Shown: positions 28,046 to 36,984 of the stretch, piece by piece
Numbering within the stretch: position 1 is the stretch's first letter
Layout: each line of letters starts with the position of its first letter
NCBI GenBank assembly: GCA_041753075.1
Contig: JBGSVE010000044.1
Span: 1-64,000, forward strand
Reading direction: 5' to 3'
Length of the DNA stretch: 64,000 nt
Source of the DNA: UBA6163 sp041753075
GTDB taxonomy: Bacteria; Planctomycetota; Planctomycetia; Pirellulales; Pirellulaceae
The notes under the pieces: model-generated
Told to the model about the DNA's origin: nothing
Databases searched by the model: none
The model's input: the letters and a program-made list of their open reading frames with translations, nothing else
Program-made: the position numbers and the translations under genes

Positions 28046-28863
28046 CGCGAACGCGTAACAACAGTGCGGCCGCCGGTCGGATGCAAATCTTAGCGACGAT
28101 CCTATTTGTCCAGTTGATCGGCGGTTTGTCTGCAGTATGCCTTGGCGATGAGGCCGCCGTTGTATCGGCACCGCTGGCGAATCGACCGCGCCCGGTCGAG
28201 GAAGCGCGACGCACCTACAAGCAGCGAATCGTTGCCGAGCCGATGAGCCATTTGGTTGCATCGTGGTTAGTGCGTCCCGAGCGTCAAGCGGAAGAGAACG
28301 CCGACCAGGCCATGAAAAACCTCGGGCTCGCACCCGGCATGGCGGTCTGTGACCTGGGTTGTGGCAACGGCTATTGGACGCTGCCGATGGCAAGAATCGT
28401 TGGCGAAACGGGCAAGGTCTACGCCGTCGATATCCAACCTGAAATGCTGCGCCAATTGCGGACGCGTGCGGGCAAAGCCAAACTCGAAAACGTCGTGTCC
28501 TTACTGGGTGCCGTAGACGATCCCCAATTGCCAATCGATGCCAAGTTGGATGTGGTCTTGATGGTTGATGTGTATCACGAGTTTTCACATCCCGAGTCGA
28601 TGCTTTGGGCGATTCGCAATTCGCTCAAGCCCCAGGGTGTGATTGCGCTGTTGGAGTATCGCGAAGAAGACCCCGAGGTGCCGATCAAGCCGCTGCACAA
28701 AATGTCGAAACGTCAAATCATGCTCGAGTATGCGGCCAATGGATTGAAGTTGGTGCGTGAATACAACGAGCTACCTTGGCAGCATTACATGTTCTTTGCT
28801 CGCGACGACAGTCCGTTGGCGGAGATCGAGCCCGAATCGTTTGTGACCGCCGAGAAACCGTAA
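28042..28863 (+). CDS. Class I SAM-dependent methyltransferase with signal peptide
   Basis: 273 residues. The Rossmann motif I is VCDLGCGNGYWTLPMA (about 112-127), followed by the acidic VYAVDIQPEM (motif II) and LDVVLMVDVYHEF (motif IV region). An N-terminal hydrophobic segment (about 14-35, MQILATILFVQLIGGLSAVC) looks like a signal peptide or membrane anchor, which is unexpected for an enzyme that needs cytoplasmic SAM. It may be anchored in the inner membrane with the enzyme inside, or exported with another ligand. It overlaps the previous gene by 4 bp and the next by 1 bp (TAATG). Confidence 0.8.
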   Translation: MTRTRNNSAAAGRMQILATILFVQLIGGLSAVCLGDEAAVVSAPLANRPRPVEEARRTYKQRIVAEPMSHLVASWLVRPERQAEENADQAMKNLGLAPGMAVCDLGCGNGYWTLPMARIVGETGKVYAVDIQPEMLRQLRTRAGKAKLENVVSLLGAVDDPQLPIDAKLDVVLMVDVYHEFSHPESMLWAIRNSLKPQGVIALLEYREEDPEVPIKPLHKMSKRQIMLEYAANGLKLVREYNELPWQHYMFFARDDSPLAEIEPESFVTAEKP

Positions 28864-29675
28864 TGTCTCGATTCGGAATTTGTAACGAGACCTTCGGTGA
28901 TTGGCCGCTGGAAAAGGCACTTCAGACCGCCGCCGATTTGGGCTACACCGGCTGGGAAGTTGCCCCGTTCATGCTCGACACCGACGTTCGGCGAATTTCC
29001 GCGCCGCAGCGACTGGCGTATCGCCGCAGCGTTGAGGCGGCGGGTTTGGAGGTTATCGGTTTGCATTGGTTGCTGGCCAAGACGACCGGCTTTCATTTGA
29101 CAACGAACGATGACGACGTTCGTAAGCGAACTGCGGAATACTTTCGCGAATTGATTCGCTTGTGCGCAGACTTGGGTGGCGAAGTGATGGTGTTGGGTAG
29201 CCCTCAGCAGCGTAATCGCGAGCCGGGTGTAAGTATCGAAACGGCGAATTCGAATGCCGCCGAGATTCTCAATTCGCTGGCCGCATGCTTGGCAGAAAAC
29301 GATGTGAGAATCGCACTCGAGCCGCTCGGTCCCGAGGAAGGAAATTTTCTCAACACGGCCGACCAAGCCCGCGAGCTGCGCGACCAACTGAGCAACGATC
29401 ATGTTGGACTGCATCTCGACGTCAAAGCGATGTCAACGGAATCGACGCCGATTCCCGAAATCATTCTTCGACACTCCGATTGGTTGCTACATTTTCACGC
29501 CAACGACCCGAACCGGCGCGGGCCGGGGATGGGCGAAGTCCGATTCCCTGAGATTTTGCGATCTCTTGATGAAATTGGCTATCACGGCTGGATTAGCGTC
29601 GAAGTCTTTGATTATTCGCTTGGCCCTGAGACTTTGGCCGCCGAGAGCATCGCCACCTTATCGCGGGGATATTGA
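28863..29675 (+). CDS. Sugar phosphate isomerase/epimerase, AP-endonuclease-2 TIM-barrel family
   Basis: 270 residues, a xylose-isomerase-like TIM barrel. Landmarks are GICNETFGDWPLEKALQTAA, LGYTGWEVAPFML, LGGEVMVLGSPQQR, VRIALEPLGPEEGNFLN (metal Glu), HVGLHLDVKAMS (metal His/Asp), LLHFHANDPNRRGPGMGEV (metal His) and YHGWISVEVFDYS (metal Glu). The metal site is complete. The ATG at 28863 overlaps the preceding stop as TAATG. The substrate is unknown. The last bases overlap the start region of the ThuA fusion gene. Confidence 0.87.
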   Translation: MSRFGICNETFGDWPLEKALQTAADLGYTGWEVAPFMLDTDVRRISAPQRLAYRRSVEAAGLEVIGLHWLLAKTTGFHLTTNDDDVRKRTAEYFRELIRLCADLGGEVMVLGSPQQRNREPGVSIETANSNAAEILNSLAACLAENDVRIALEPLGPEEGNFLNTADQARELRDQLSNDHVGLHLDVKAMSTESTPIPEIILRHSDWLLHFHANDPNRRGPGMGEVRFPEILRSLDEIGYHGWISVEVFDYSLGPETLAAESIATLSRGY

Positions 29676-29746
29676 GGCGTGTGGCCGCTGGTTATACTCG
29701 CCGTGTGCGTTTTTGCTCGCCTTGTTTCTCGCTCCTGGTACAACCG

Positions 29747-32700
29747 ATGATTGGTACTTTCCAGCACCGCAGTCGATACTTCGTTTTGCTTCTCGCATTT
29801 GCACTGACAAGTTTGGCAAATCCGTTGGCAGCGGCAGGGCCCAAACGGATTCTCATGATCGCGGGCAAGCCGAGCCACGGATTCGGCGCCCACGAGCACT
29901 ACGCCGGGCTGAAGCTGCTTGCCGATACGCTCGACGCGGCAAACGTTGGAGTGAAGTGCGACGTGGTTCGCGGTTGGCCTGATGACGAGGCAATCATCGA
30001 AGCGGCCGATTCGATTGTGATTTTCTGTGACGGTGGTGGCGGTCACTTGGCGCTAGCTCACGAGGACGCGTTAAAAGCAAAATTAGCCACGGGTGCTGGT
30101 TTTGTATGTCTGCACTATGCCACCGAAGTTCCCAAAGGAATTGCCGGTGACAATTGGCTCCAGTGGCTCGGTGGTTATTTTGAAACCGACTGGTCGGTGA
30201 ATCCACATTGGGTGGCGAAGTTTGACAATCTTCCAGTGCATGAAGTCACGCGCGGTGTGACTCCGTTTGCGACCAACGATGAGTGGTATTTTCATCTTCG
30301 CTTCGCACCCCATAACGTCACACCTATTTTACAATCCGCTGCACCGGAGGACACGATGCGCCGTCCCGATGGCGCGCACAGCGGCAACCCGGCGGTTCGT
30401 AAGTCGGTTGCGGCCGGCGAACCGCAAACGGTTGCCTGGACCTATGATCGACCCGATGGTGGCCGCTCGTTCGGTTTTACCGGCGGTCACTACCACTGGA
30501 ATTGGGGCACGCCATCGGTGCGTCGGTTGGTCGCCAATGCTATTTTGTGGTCCGCAAAAGTCGCTGTGCCCGAGGCTGGCGTCTCGCTGGAGCCGGTGGC
30601 GATCGATGGGCTGCTTGAGAATCAAGATTATCCACAACCCAAGGGCTTTAACCCGAGCCAAATCGTTGATGAGTTCTCCTTGTCGACGGGCAACGCTAAG
30701 CCACGATTGATTTACACGACGCCCTTGGTTAACACCGAAACAAGTCGCCACCGGATTGACATTGATGCTGACTTAAAGGGAGCCAAAGACATCTATTTGG
30801 TCGTGACCGATGGCGGCAATGGATTTAGTTGCGACTGGGCCGATTGGATAGATCCCGTACTTTACGGCAATGGAAAACAACAATCGCTGGTTGGTTTGGA
30901 TTGGGTTTCCGCGTCGTCGGGTTATGGCGAAGTGCATAAGAATGCGAACGCCGACGGCCAACCATTGAGCATTCGCAATGAATCGATGCCTGGACCTGGT
31001 ATCGGAACTCATGCGGGCAGCGTGATTCATTACCGGATTCCGGCGGGGATGACGCATTTGCGTGTGACCGCTGGAATTGATTCCGCAGGGTCGAATCAAC
31101 ATGAAGGCAAGGATAGCAGCGTGCGGTTTTTAATCTACGCCGACGCCGCACCCGATCTGGATCGTATCGAAGCATCGATGGGCAGCGAGCAACACAACCC
31201 ACAGAACGCGATTGCGGGATTGGAGATCGCCGACGGTCTGGCCGCAACATTAGCCGCTTCGGAACCTGATCTGCGCAGTCTGACGAATCTGGATATCGAC
31301 GATCGCGGTCGCGTTTGGGTTTGTGACGTGATGAATTATCGGCGCAACGACGGCGCGCGGCCCGAGGGCGACCGGATCTTGATTCTTGAGGACACCAATG
31401 GCGATGGTGTGATGGATAAGACCAAGGTGTTTTACCAAGGGCGCGACATTGATTCGGCGATGGGGCTGTGTGTGTTGGGCAATGAGGTGATCGTTTCGGC
31501 GGCACCGAATATCTGGCGGTTCTATGACGACAACGGCGATGATGTCGCCGATCGCAAAGTCGCCATGTTTACCGAAACCGGCCAACCGCAACATGACCAC
31601 TCGAACCACTCATTCTTGTTCGGTCCCGATGGCAAGCTGTATTGGAACGTTGGCAATACCGGAATGCAGGTCAAGGATTCGGGCGGTAACGTTGTCAAAG
31701 ACATTCACGGCCGCGACGTGGTCGACAATGGAAAACCGTTCTTCGGCGGCATGCCGTTTCGTTGCAATCTCGACGGCAGCGAATTTGAGGTCCTCGCACA
31801 CAACTTTCGCAACAATTGGGAAACCACCGTCGACTCGTTCGGCACGATTTGGCAAAGTGATAACGATGATGATGGAAACCGCGGCACGCGAATCAATTTT
31901 GTGATGGAGCACGGCAACTATGGCTACCGCGACGAGATGACGGGTGCGACTTGGCAAGCACCACGAATTAATCTCGAAACAGAAATCCCGCTGCAGCATT
32001 GGCTCCTCAACGATCCCGGCGTGGTTCCCAACGTGCTGCAAACCGGTGCCGGTTCGCCATCGGGAATTTGCCTGTACGAAGGCACGTTGTTGCCGGAGCG
32101 ATTTCGCAATCAAGTGATTCACTGCGATCCCGGTCCGAACGTGGTTCGCGCCTATCCGATGACGGAGCAGGGAGCAGGTTATAGCGCCACGATCGAGCCG
32201 CTGATGACCGGTTTGCAAGACAAATGGTTTCGTCCGGCCGATGTGTGCGTCGCTCCGGATGGTTCGTTGTTTGTCACGGATTGGTACGATCCGGGCGTCG
32301 GCGGGCACCGTCAAGAAGATCTCGATCGCGGCCGTTTATTCCGCATCGCACCGCCGGGAACTCCTTACAAGGTGCCGAAGTTTGACTACAGCACCGCTGA
32401 GGGTGCCGCCGAGGCGCTGCGTAATCCGGCGACGGCGGTTCGCTACAAGGCTTGGATGGCACTTCACGAAATGGGCGCGGACGCCGAGCCAGCGCTCGTC
32501 AAAATGTATGGCGATAATGACCCACGAATGCGCGCCCGGGCGTTGTGGTTGTTGGGCAAGATTGAAGGTCGCGGTGAGTATTACGTTCGCCAGGCGATGG
32601 TGGATGCCGCCGCTGACATTCGCGTGACGGCGATCCGTTTGATGAGGCAATTGAAATTCACACCCGCCGACTTCTTGTCGGTTGTGGTTGACGATCCATC

Positions 32701-34135
32701 GCCAGCGGTGCGCCGCGAGGCGCTGGTGGCGCTGCGATATGACGGCAACAAGGCAATGCCCGACTTGTGGAATCAGCTCGCGACGCACTACGACGGCGAT
32801 CGCTGGTATCTCGAGGCGCTCGGTGTCGCGTCCGATCTGCGGGCAAGTGATTGTTATGCAGCGTTTGCCGCTTCGGATCATGCCGGTCTAAAACCCGACT
32901 TGGCAAACGATATCCTCTGGCGACTGCGTGCACCGGAGGCAGCCGCGGCGATTGCCAAGATTATCATTGACCCCAAGGTCGAACTTTCGCAAACCGATCG
33001 TTACTTCCGGGCCTTGGAATTCCATCCGCCTGATGTTCGCACCAAGGTGTTGGTCTCGACAATTTTGGAACCCGCCTTGGCCAAAGCCGACGCCAAGCAG
33101 GATGCATTGATCGTTCGCGCCCTGGAGCGGATCGATAAACGGGCGAAACCGAGTTCACCAGCGATCGACGCTGCGGTGGCACGGTACATCGAAAGTCGCA
33201 AAGGCACGCCGGAGTTCCTCGCGTTGGTGAAACAGTTCCAACCCCAGGGTATGGAAGTTTCGATGGTCGACTTTTTGCTTGCCAGCCAGGATGATTCCGG
33301 TGCGGTCGAGGCGGCCCGCATGTTGTTGGTTGATTCTGAGGGTGCGAAAACGGTTCGCAAGGTGCTTCAAACGCTCGAAGGCGACGATGCCAATCGATTG
33401 GTTCGCTTGCTCGGCTTGCTGGGCACCGGACGTTCCAACCGAATCATTCTTGATGTTGCCGCAAACGAAGCTTCGCCGTATGAAATGCGTTCCGCAGCGG
33501 TGCGCGGATTGGCAAAGAGCAACCTCGGCCAAAAGGATTTGATGGAATTGGTGACCGCCGGCAAGTTGCCCGCAGACACCAAACTGCTCGCCGCCGGATT
33601 GCTGGGGCGAAGTGAAGACGAATCGATCCGCAACCTGTCCGCAAAGTGGTTGCCCATGCCGGCGCAAGCCGATGCCAAGCCTCTGCCGCCGCTGGACGAA
33701 CTGGCGCGGCTGACGGGTGACGTTGCGAATGGCGAGTTGCTATTTCGCGGCAAGGCAACGTGCTCCAATTGTCACCTCGTCGGCGGAGTTGGCAAACAGG
33801 TTGGCCCGGACTTGTCCGAGATCGGTACCAAGTTGTCGCGCGAAGCGATGTTTACTTCGATTTTGGACCCCAGCGCCGGTATCAGCCACAATTTCGAAAA
33901 CTATCTTGTCCTGCTGGAATCGGGCCAATTGGTTACCGGTGTGAAGGTCAGCGAAACTGCCGATTCGTTCACCGTGCGAACGGCCGACGCGATTGATCGC
34001 ACGCTCAGCCAAGACGAAATTGTCGAAGTGAAAAAGAGCGAGAAATCGATGATGCCAGAAAACTTGCATCATGCGGTCGACCAACAAGGTTTGGTCGATG
34101 TCGTCCAGTACATGACAACGTTAAAAAAGAAGTAA
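29747..34135 (+). CDS. ThuA / glucose-dehydrogenase-like / HEAT / c-type cytochrome fusion protein
   Basis: A very large exported protein of the planctomycete heme-binding type. Numbering from the ATG at 29747 (1462 residues): signal peptide 1-30; ThuA-like domain about 32-270 (RILMIAGKPSHGFGAHEHYA, then VIFCDGGGGH); a beta-sandwich module about 300-460, resembling an NPCBM sugar-binding domain; a soluble-dehydrogenase-like propeller from about 490 to 870 (LTNLDIDDRGRVWVCDVMNY, NHSFLFGPDGKLYWNVGN); HEAT repeats about 880-1300; and a single haem c site CSNCH at 1339-1343 followed by the family tail (VGPDLSEIGTKL, FENYLVLLESGQLV). It probably binds and oxidises sugars in the periplasm. An alternative TTG start at 29672 would overlap the previous gene. 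Confidence 0.88.
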   Translation: MIGTFQHRSRYFVLLLAFALTSLANPLAAAGPKRILMIAGKPSHGFGAHEHYAGLKLLADTLDAANVGVKCDVVRGWPDDEAIIEAADSIVIFCDGGGGHLALAHEDALKAKLATGAGFVCLHYATEVPKGIAGDNWLQWLGGYFETDWSVNPHWVAKFDNLPVHEVTRGVTPFATNDEWYFHLRFAPHNVTPILQSAAPEDTMRRPDGAHSGNPAVRKSVAAGEPQTVAWTYDRPDGGRSFGFTGGHYHWNWGTPSVRRLVANAILWSAKVAVPEAGVSLEPVAIDGLLENQDYPQPKGFNPSQIVDEFSLSTGNAKPRLIYTTPLVNTETSRHRIDIDADLKGAKDIYLVVTDGGNGFSCDWADWIDPVLYGNGKQQSLVGLDWVSASSGYGEVHKNANADGQPLSIRNESMPGPGIGTHAGSVIHYRIPAGMTHLRVTAGIDSAGSNQHEGKDSSVRFLIYADAAPDLDRIEASMGSEQHNPQNAIAGLEIADGLAATLAASEPDLRSLTNLDIDDRGRVWVCDVMNYRRNDGARPEGDRILILEDTNGDGVMDKTKVFYQGRDIDSAMGLCVLGNEVIVSAAPNIWRFYDDNGDDVADRKVAMFTETGQPQHDHSNHSFLFGPDGKLYWNVGNTGMQVKDSGGNVVKDIHGRDVVDNGKPFFGGMPFRCNLDGSEFEVLAHNFRNNWETTVDSFGTIWQSDNDDDGNRGTRINFVMEHGNYGYRDEMTGATWQAPRINLETEIPLQHWLLNDPGVVPNVLQTGAGSPSGICLYEGTLLPERFRNQVIHCDPGPNVVRAYPMTEQGAGYSATIEPLMTGLQDKWFRPADVCVAPDGSLFVTDWYDPGVGGHRQEDLDRGRLFRIAPPGTPYKVPKFDYSTAEGAAEALRNPATAVRYKAWMALHEMGADAEPALVKMYGDNDPRMRARALWLLGKIEGRGEYYVRQAMVDAAADIRVTAIRLMRQLKFTPADFLSVVVDDPSPAVRREALVALRYDGNKAMPDLWNQLATHYDGDRWYLEALGVASDLRASDCYAAFAASDHAGLKPDLANDILWRLRAPEAAAAIAKIIIDPKVELSQTDRYFRALEFHPPDVRTKVLVSTILEPALAKADAKQDALIVRALERIDKRAKPSSPAIDAAVARYIESRKGTPEFLALVKQFQPQGMEVSMVDFLLASQDDSGAVEAARMLLVDSEGAKTVRKVLQTLEGDDANRLVRLLGLLGTGRSNRIILDVAANEASPYEMRSAAVRGLAKSNLGQKDLMELVTAGKLPADTKLLAAGLLGRSEDESIRNLSAKWLPMPAQADAKPLPPLDELARLTGDVANGELLFRGKATCSNCHLVGGVGKQVGPDLSEIGTKLSREAMFTSILDPSAGISHNFENYLVLLESGQLVTGVKVSETADSFTVRTADAIDRTLSQDEIVEVKKSEKSMMPENLHHAVDQQGLVDVVQYMTTLKKK

Positions 34136-34136
34136 C

Positions 34137-34460
34137 GTGAACCGACGAGAAAAGATCGAAGCGATGTTGATCGACGAGCCGCAGGATACGTTTTTGCGTT
34201 ACAGCTTGGCGATGGAGTTGCGAAGTGCGGGTGAGCACGACCTAAGTTTGGCGAAGCTGAGCGAATTAGCCCATGATGCGACACCCTACGTGCCGGCGTT
34301 TTTTATGGCAGCACAACAATTGGCTGACTTGCAGCGGATCGACGAAGCGCGAACTCACTTGCGCGAGGGAATCGATGAGGCACGGAATCAAGGTGACTCG
34401 CACGCGGCGGCAGAAATGAGTGAGATGCTGGCAAGCTTGGGCGAGCTAGGCGAACTGTAG
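34137..34460 (+). CDS. Small TPR-like protein
   Basis: 107 residues with two helical hairpins of tetratricopeptide character (DTFLRYSLAMELRSAGEHDL and AFFMAAQQLADLQRIDEART). It starts at GTG, one base after the previous stop, and ends 2 bp before recO, so it is in the same operon. The motif TFLRYSLAMEL is common in small planctomycete TPR proteins. No enzymatic motif is seen. Confidence 0.72.
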   Translation: MNRREKIEAMLIDEPQDTFLRYSLAMELRSAGEHDLSLAKLSELAHDATPYVPAFFMAAQQLADLQRIDEARTHLREGIDEARNQGDSHAAAEMSEMLASLGELGEL

Positions 34461-34462
34461 AG

Positions 34463-35221
34463 ATGCCGTCGGAGAAATCAGACGCGATCGTGATTCGCGT
34501 CGTGCCGTTCAGCGAGACGAGCTTGATCGTTTCGTTGTTCACGCGCCAATTTGGCCGCGTGTCGTGTATCGCCAAGGGAGCGCGCCGCCCCAACGGGCCG
34601 TTCGAGGGCGCAATTGACGTGTTGTCGGTTTGCCAAATCGAGTTGTGGCAAACTGCCGGAGATTCGCTCGATATTTTGACCGAGGCCAAGTTGCTGCGTC
34701 GTTTTCGGGCTGCGCAGAAATCATTGCCGCGGTTGTATTGTGGCTATTATGTTGCCGAAATGTTGCGGCGATGGACGGACGACGACGATCCACATATCGA
34801 GTTGTACGACACCGTCATAGTGGCGATCGCGCGAATTGACGGTTCGGGCGATCACTTGATGTCGGTCGTTCATTTCGAGATCCGAGCGATGAAAATCCTC
34901 GGCAATTTGCCGAATACAACCCAGTGCGTGAGTTGCGGCGAAACGGTCAAACGTGACACGCAGCGAATCGCGTTTGGGCATGAGCTCGGTGGCGTACTTT
35001 GTGCGGAATGCCGCGGGCGTCATCGGGGCGTTGTGATGGTAAACCAGTCGGTTTTAGGCTGGATTGACCAATTGCAAGCACTCGACGAACCGCCGGAGTC
35101 AACGTTTGAAAACCAGGAATATCGCCAACTGAGGGCTGTTTTGAACCGATACATTACGACATCACTCGGTTCGCGACCGCGCACACAATCGATGTTGCCA
35201 ACAATGGTCGCGGTTGATTAA
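34463..35221 (+). CDS. recO: DNA repair protein RecO
   Basis: The RecFOR-pathway mediator that helps load RecA onto SSB-coated DNA. The N-terminal OB fold (SDAIVIRVVPFSETSLIVSL then FTRQFGRVSCIAKGARRP) is clear, and the C-terminal domain has a zinc site with CVSC (about 154-157) and CAEC (about 176-179). It is 252 residues, a usual length. It sits between the small TPR gene and the BamD-like gene with minimal spacing. Confidence 0.92.
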   Translation: MPSEKSDAIVIRVVPFSETSLIVSLFTRQFGRVSCIAKGARRPNGPFEGAIDVLSVCQIELWQTAGDSLDILTEAKLLRRFRAAQKSLPRLYCGYYVAEMLRRWTDDDDPHIELYDTVIVAIARIDGSGDHLMSVVHFEIRAMKILGNLPNTTQCVSCGETVKRDTQRIAFGHELGGVLCAECRGRHRGVVMVNQSVLGWIDQLQALDEPPESTFENQEYRQLRAVLNRYITTSLGSRPRTQSMLPTMVAVD

Positions 35222-35279
35222 GAAACATGCGGCGAGTGTCTGCCAACTCGATATTGCCCCGCGACAAGGACGTCCGCTG

Positions 35280-36449
35280 ATGCCGTTTCATACCCGAACT
35301 ACGATTGCCATCATTTCGACCATGATGCTGTCGCTCGGTTGTGCTTCAGTACGCGCCCCGACGTGGTTTCGCTCGGCAACGCACGCCACGCGAAAGGCGT
35401 TCAACGACGACGACAATTTGCAATTGACGCCACGGGAACGCGAACAACGTCTTGCCGATGCGCGGGTTCATTACGCCAATGGCGATCGCATTTTTCAAGC
35501 CGCGACGCAATTGCCGCGCGAACAATCCTCAGCAGAATTTGCCAAAGCGGCCAAGAGTTTTAGAAAGGCAGTTGCCGCACATCCTGGGTCCGCGATCGCC
35601 CAAGATGCCCAATTCATGCTCGCCGAGAGCTACTTCTTTGCCGATCACTTATCGTCCGCCGAGAAAGCTTACGGCGTGCTGCAGAAGGAATTTCCCAACT
35701 CACGGCACAACGATCGGGCTGCGGCGCGTCAATTCTCGATCGCCCAATACTGGATCGATACTGAGAAGGCTGGCGGCAGCAGTGTGATTCCCGTCAACTT
35801 TGTTGACAAGAAGCGACCGTGGTTCGATGTCGACGGCCATGGCATTCGCGTGCTCGATCAAATCCGCTTTGATGATCCGACGGGTAAACTTTCTGATGAT
35901 GCGACGATGGCGGCGGCGGTTGAACATTTTCGCCAAGAGAAATGGTCCGAGGCCGATGAGTTTTTGACTGACTTGCGAGAAACTTTTACCGATAGCGAGC
36001 ACTTGTTCAATGCTCACATGCTCGGCATTCGCACCAAGATGAATATGTATGCAGGACCGAAATACAGCCAATTGGTGCTCGAAGAGGCCGACAAATTGAT
36101 CCAGCAAACTCGAACCCGATTTCCGGACAAGATGCGTGAAGCTGAAGTACGCGAGGTCGTTGCCAAAGCCTCGGCCGAGGTTGGCTTCCTCAAGGCCCAG
36201 CGGATCGCAGTGCGCGCGCGTTATCGCGAGAGACGCGGCGAATATGGTGCGGCACGGCTGTACTACCAGGAGTTGCTGGCCGACCACAGCGACACGTCGT
36301 TTGCCGAAGAGGCACGGACACGCTTGGCGTTGATCGGCGACTTACCGGCGCTGCCCGAAAAGCAACTCGCCTTCTTGACCAAAATTTTTCCCGAGGGCAA
36401 ACGCGCCAAGCCTCTCGTGACTTCCGAATCGACCTCGATGTTCAGGTAA
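35280..36449 (+). CDS. Outer-membrane lipoprotein with TPR repeats, BamD-like
   Basis: 389 residues from the ATG at 35280 (an upstream TTG at 35214 overlaps recO). A lipoprotein signal ends in LSLGCAS. The body is TPR-like: FAKAAKSFRKAVAAHPGSAI, AQDAQFMLAESYFFADHLSS, AEKAYGVLQKEFPNSRHNDR are typical of BamD/YfiO, and a second helical block follows at 230-370 (AVEHFRQEKWSEADEFLTDL, AARLYYQELLADHSDTSFA). It is longer than BamD (about 245), so it may be a lineage-specific version of the barrel-assembly lipoprotein. The next gene, lptE, is also an envelope assembly lipoprotein. Confidence 0.78.
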   Translation: MPFHTRTTIAIISTMMLSLGCASVRAPTWFRSATHATRKAFNDDDNLQLTPREREQRLADARVHYANGDRIFQAATQLPREQSSAEFAKAAKSFRKAVAAHPGSAIAQDAQFMLAESYFFADHLSSAEKAYGVLQKEFPNSRHNDRAAARQFSIAQYWIDTEKAGGSSVIPVNFVDKKRPWFDVDGHGIRVLDQIRFDDPTGKLSDDATMAAAVEHFRQEKWSEADEFLTDLRETFTDSEHLFNAHMLGIRTKMNMYAGPKYSQLVLEEADKLIQQTRTRFPDKMREAEVREVVAKASAEVGFLKAQRIAVRARYRERRGEYGAARLYYQELLADHSDTSFAEEARTRLALIGDLPALPEKQLAFLTKIFPEGKRAKPLVTSESTSMFR

Positions 36450-36453
36450 GCGG

Positions 36454-36984
36454 TTGTTCAATTCGTTTGCCAGAACCGTTGCGGTGGTCGGCGTGCTGCT
36501 CGCCGTCGGCGGATGCAGCGCGTACCAATTCGGATCGCGGTCGTTGTTCGTTGATAACATTCGCACCATTCATGTGCCTGTGGCTCGCAACGACACGTTC
36601 CGTGATGATCTCGGCGTGCGATTGACTGAGTCGGTGATTCGGTTGATCGAATCGCGAACGCCGTACAAGGTTACCGGCGATCCTTATGCCGACAGCACAT
36701 TGACAATTCGGTTTATCAGCGAAACCAAGCGAGTGTTAACGGAATCTCTTAGCGACGACCCGCGTGCGCTGGATGCGATCGTGGCCGCCCAGGCGATTTG
36801 GGTTGATCGCTCGGGCAACCCGTTGATGCAAAACCAAATTCCGGTCGATGGTAAATTGGCGACGGAGTTTCTACAAAGTGAGCGGTTGGTGCCCGAAGCG
36901 GGGCAATCGATCGCGACGGCCTTGCAAGCGGCGATCGATGACTTGGCCGATCGTATTGTTTCACAGATGGAAACTCGCTGGTGA
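36454..36984 (+). CDS. lptE: LPS-assembly lipoprotein LptE
   Basis: 176 residues with a lipoprotein signal (ARTVAVVGVLLAVGGCSAY) and an LptE-type fold: YQFGSRSLFVDNIRTIHVPV, then DLGVRLTESVIRLIESRTPY, TLTIRFISETKRVL and IATALQAAIDDLADRIVSQM. LptE plugs the LptD barrel that inserts LPS in the outer membrane. The start is TTG at 36454, 4 bp after the previous stop. The stop overlaps the folP GTG as GTGA. Its presence, with lpxD and lpxI in the window, supports a true LPS outer membrane. Confidence 0.85.
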   Translation: MFNSFARTVAVVGVLLAVGGCSAYQFGSRSLFVDNIRTIHVPVARNDTFRDDLGVRLTESVIRLIESRTPYKVTGDPYADSTLTIRFISETKRVLTESLSDDPRALDAIVAAQAIWVDRSGNPLMQNQIPVDGKLATEFLQSERLVPEAGQSIATALQAAIDDLADRIVSQMETRW

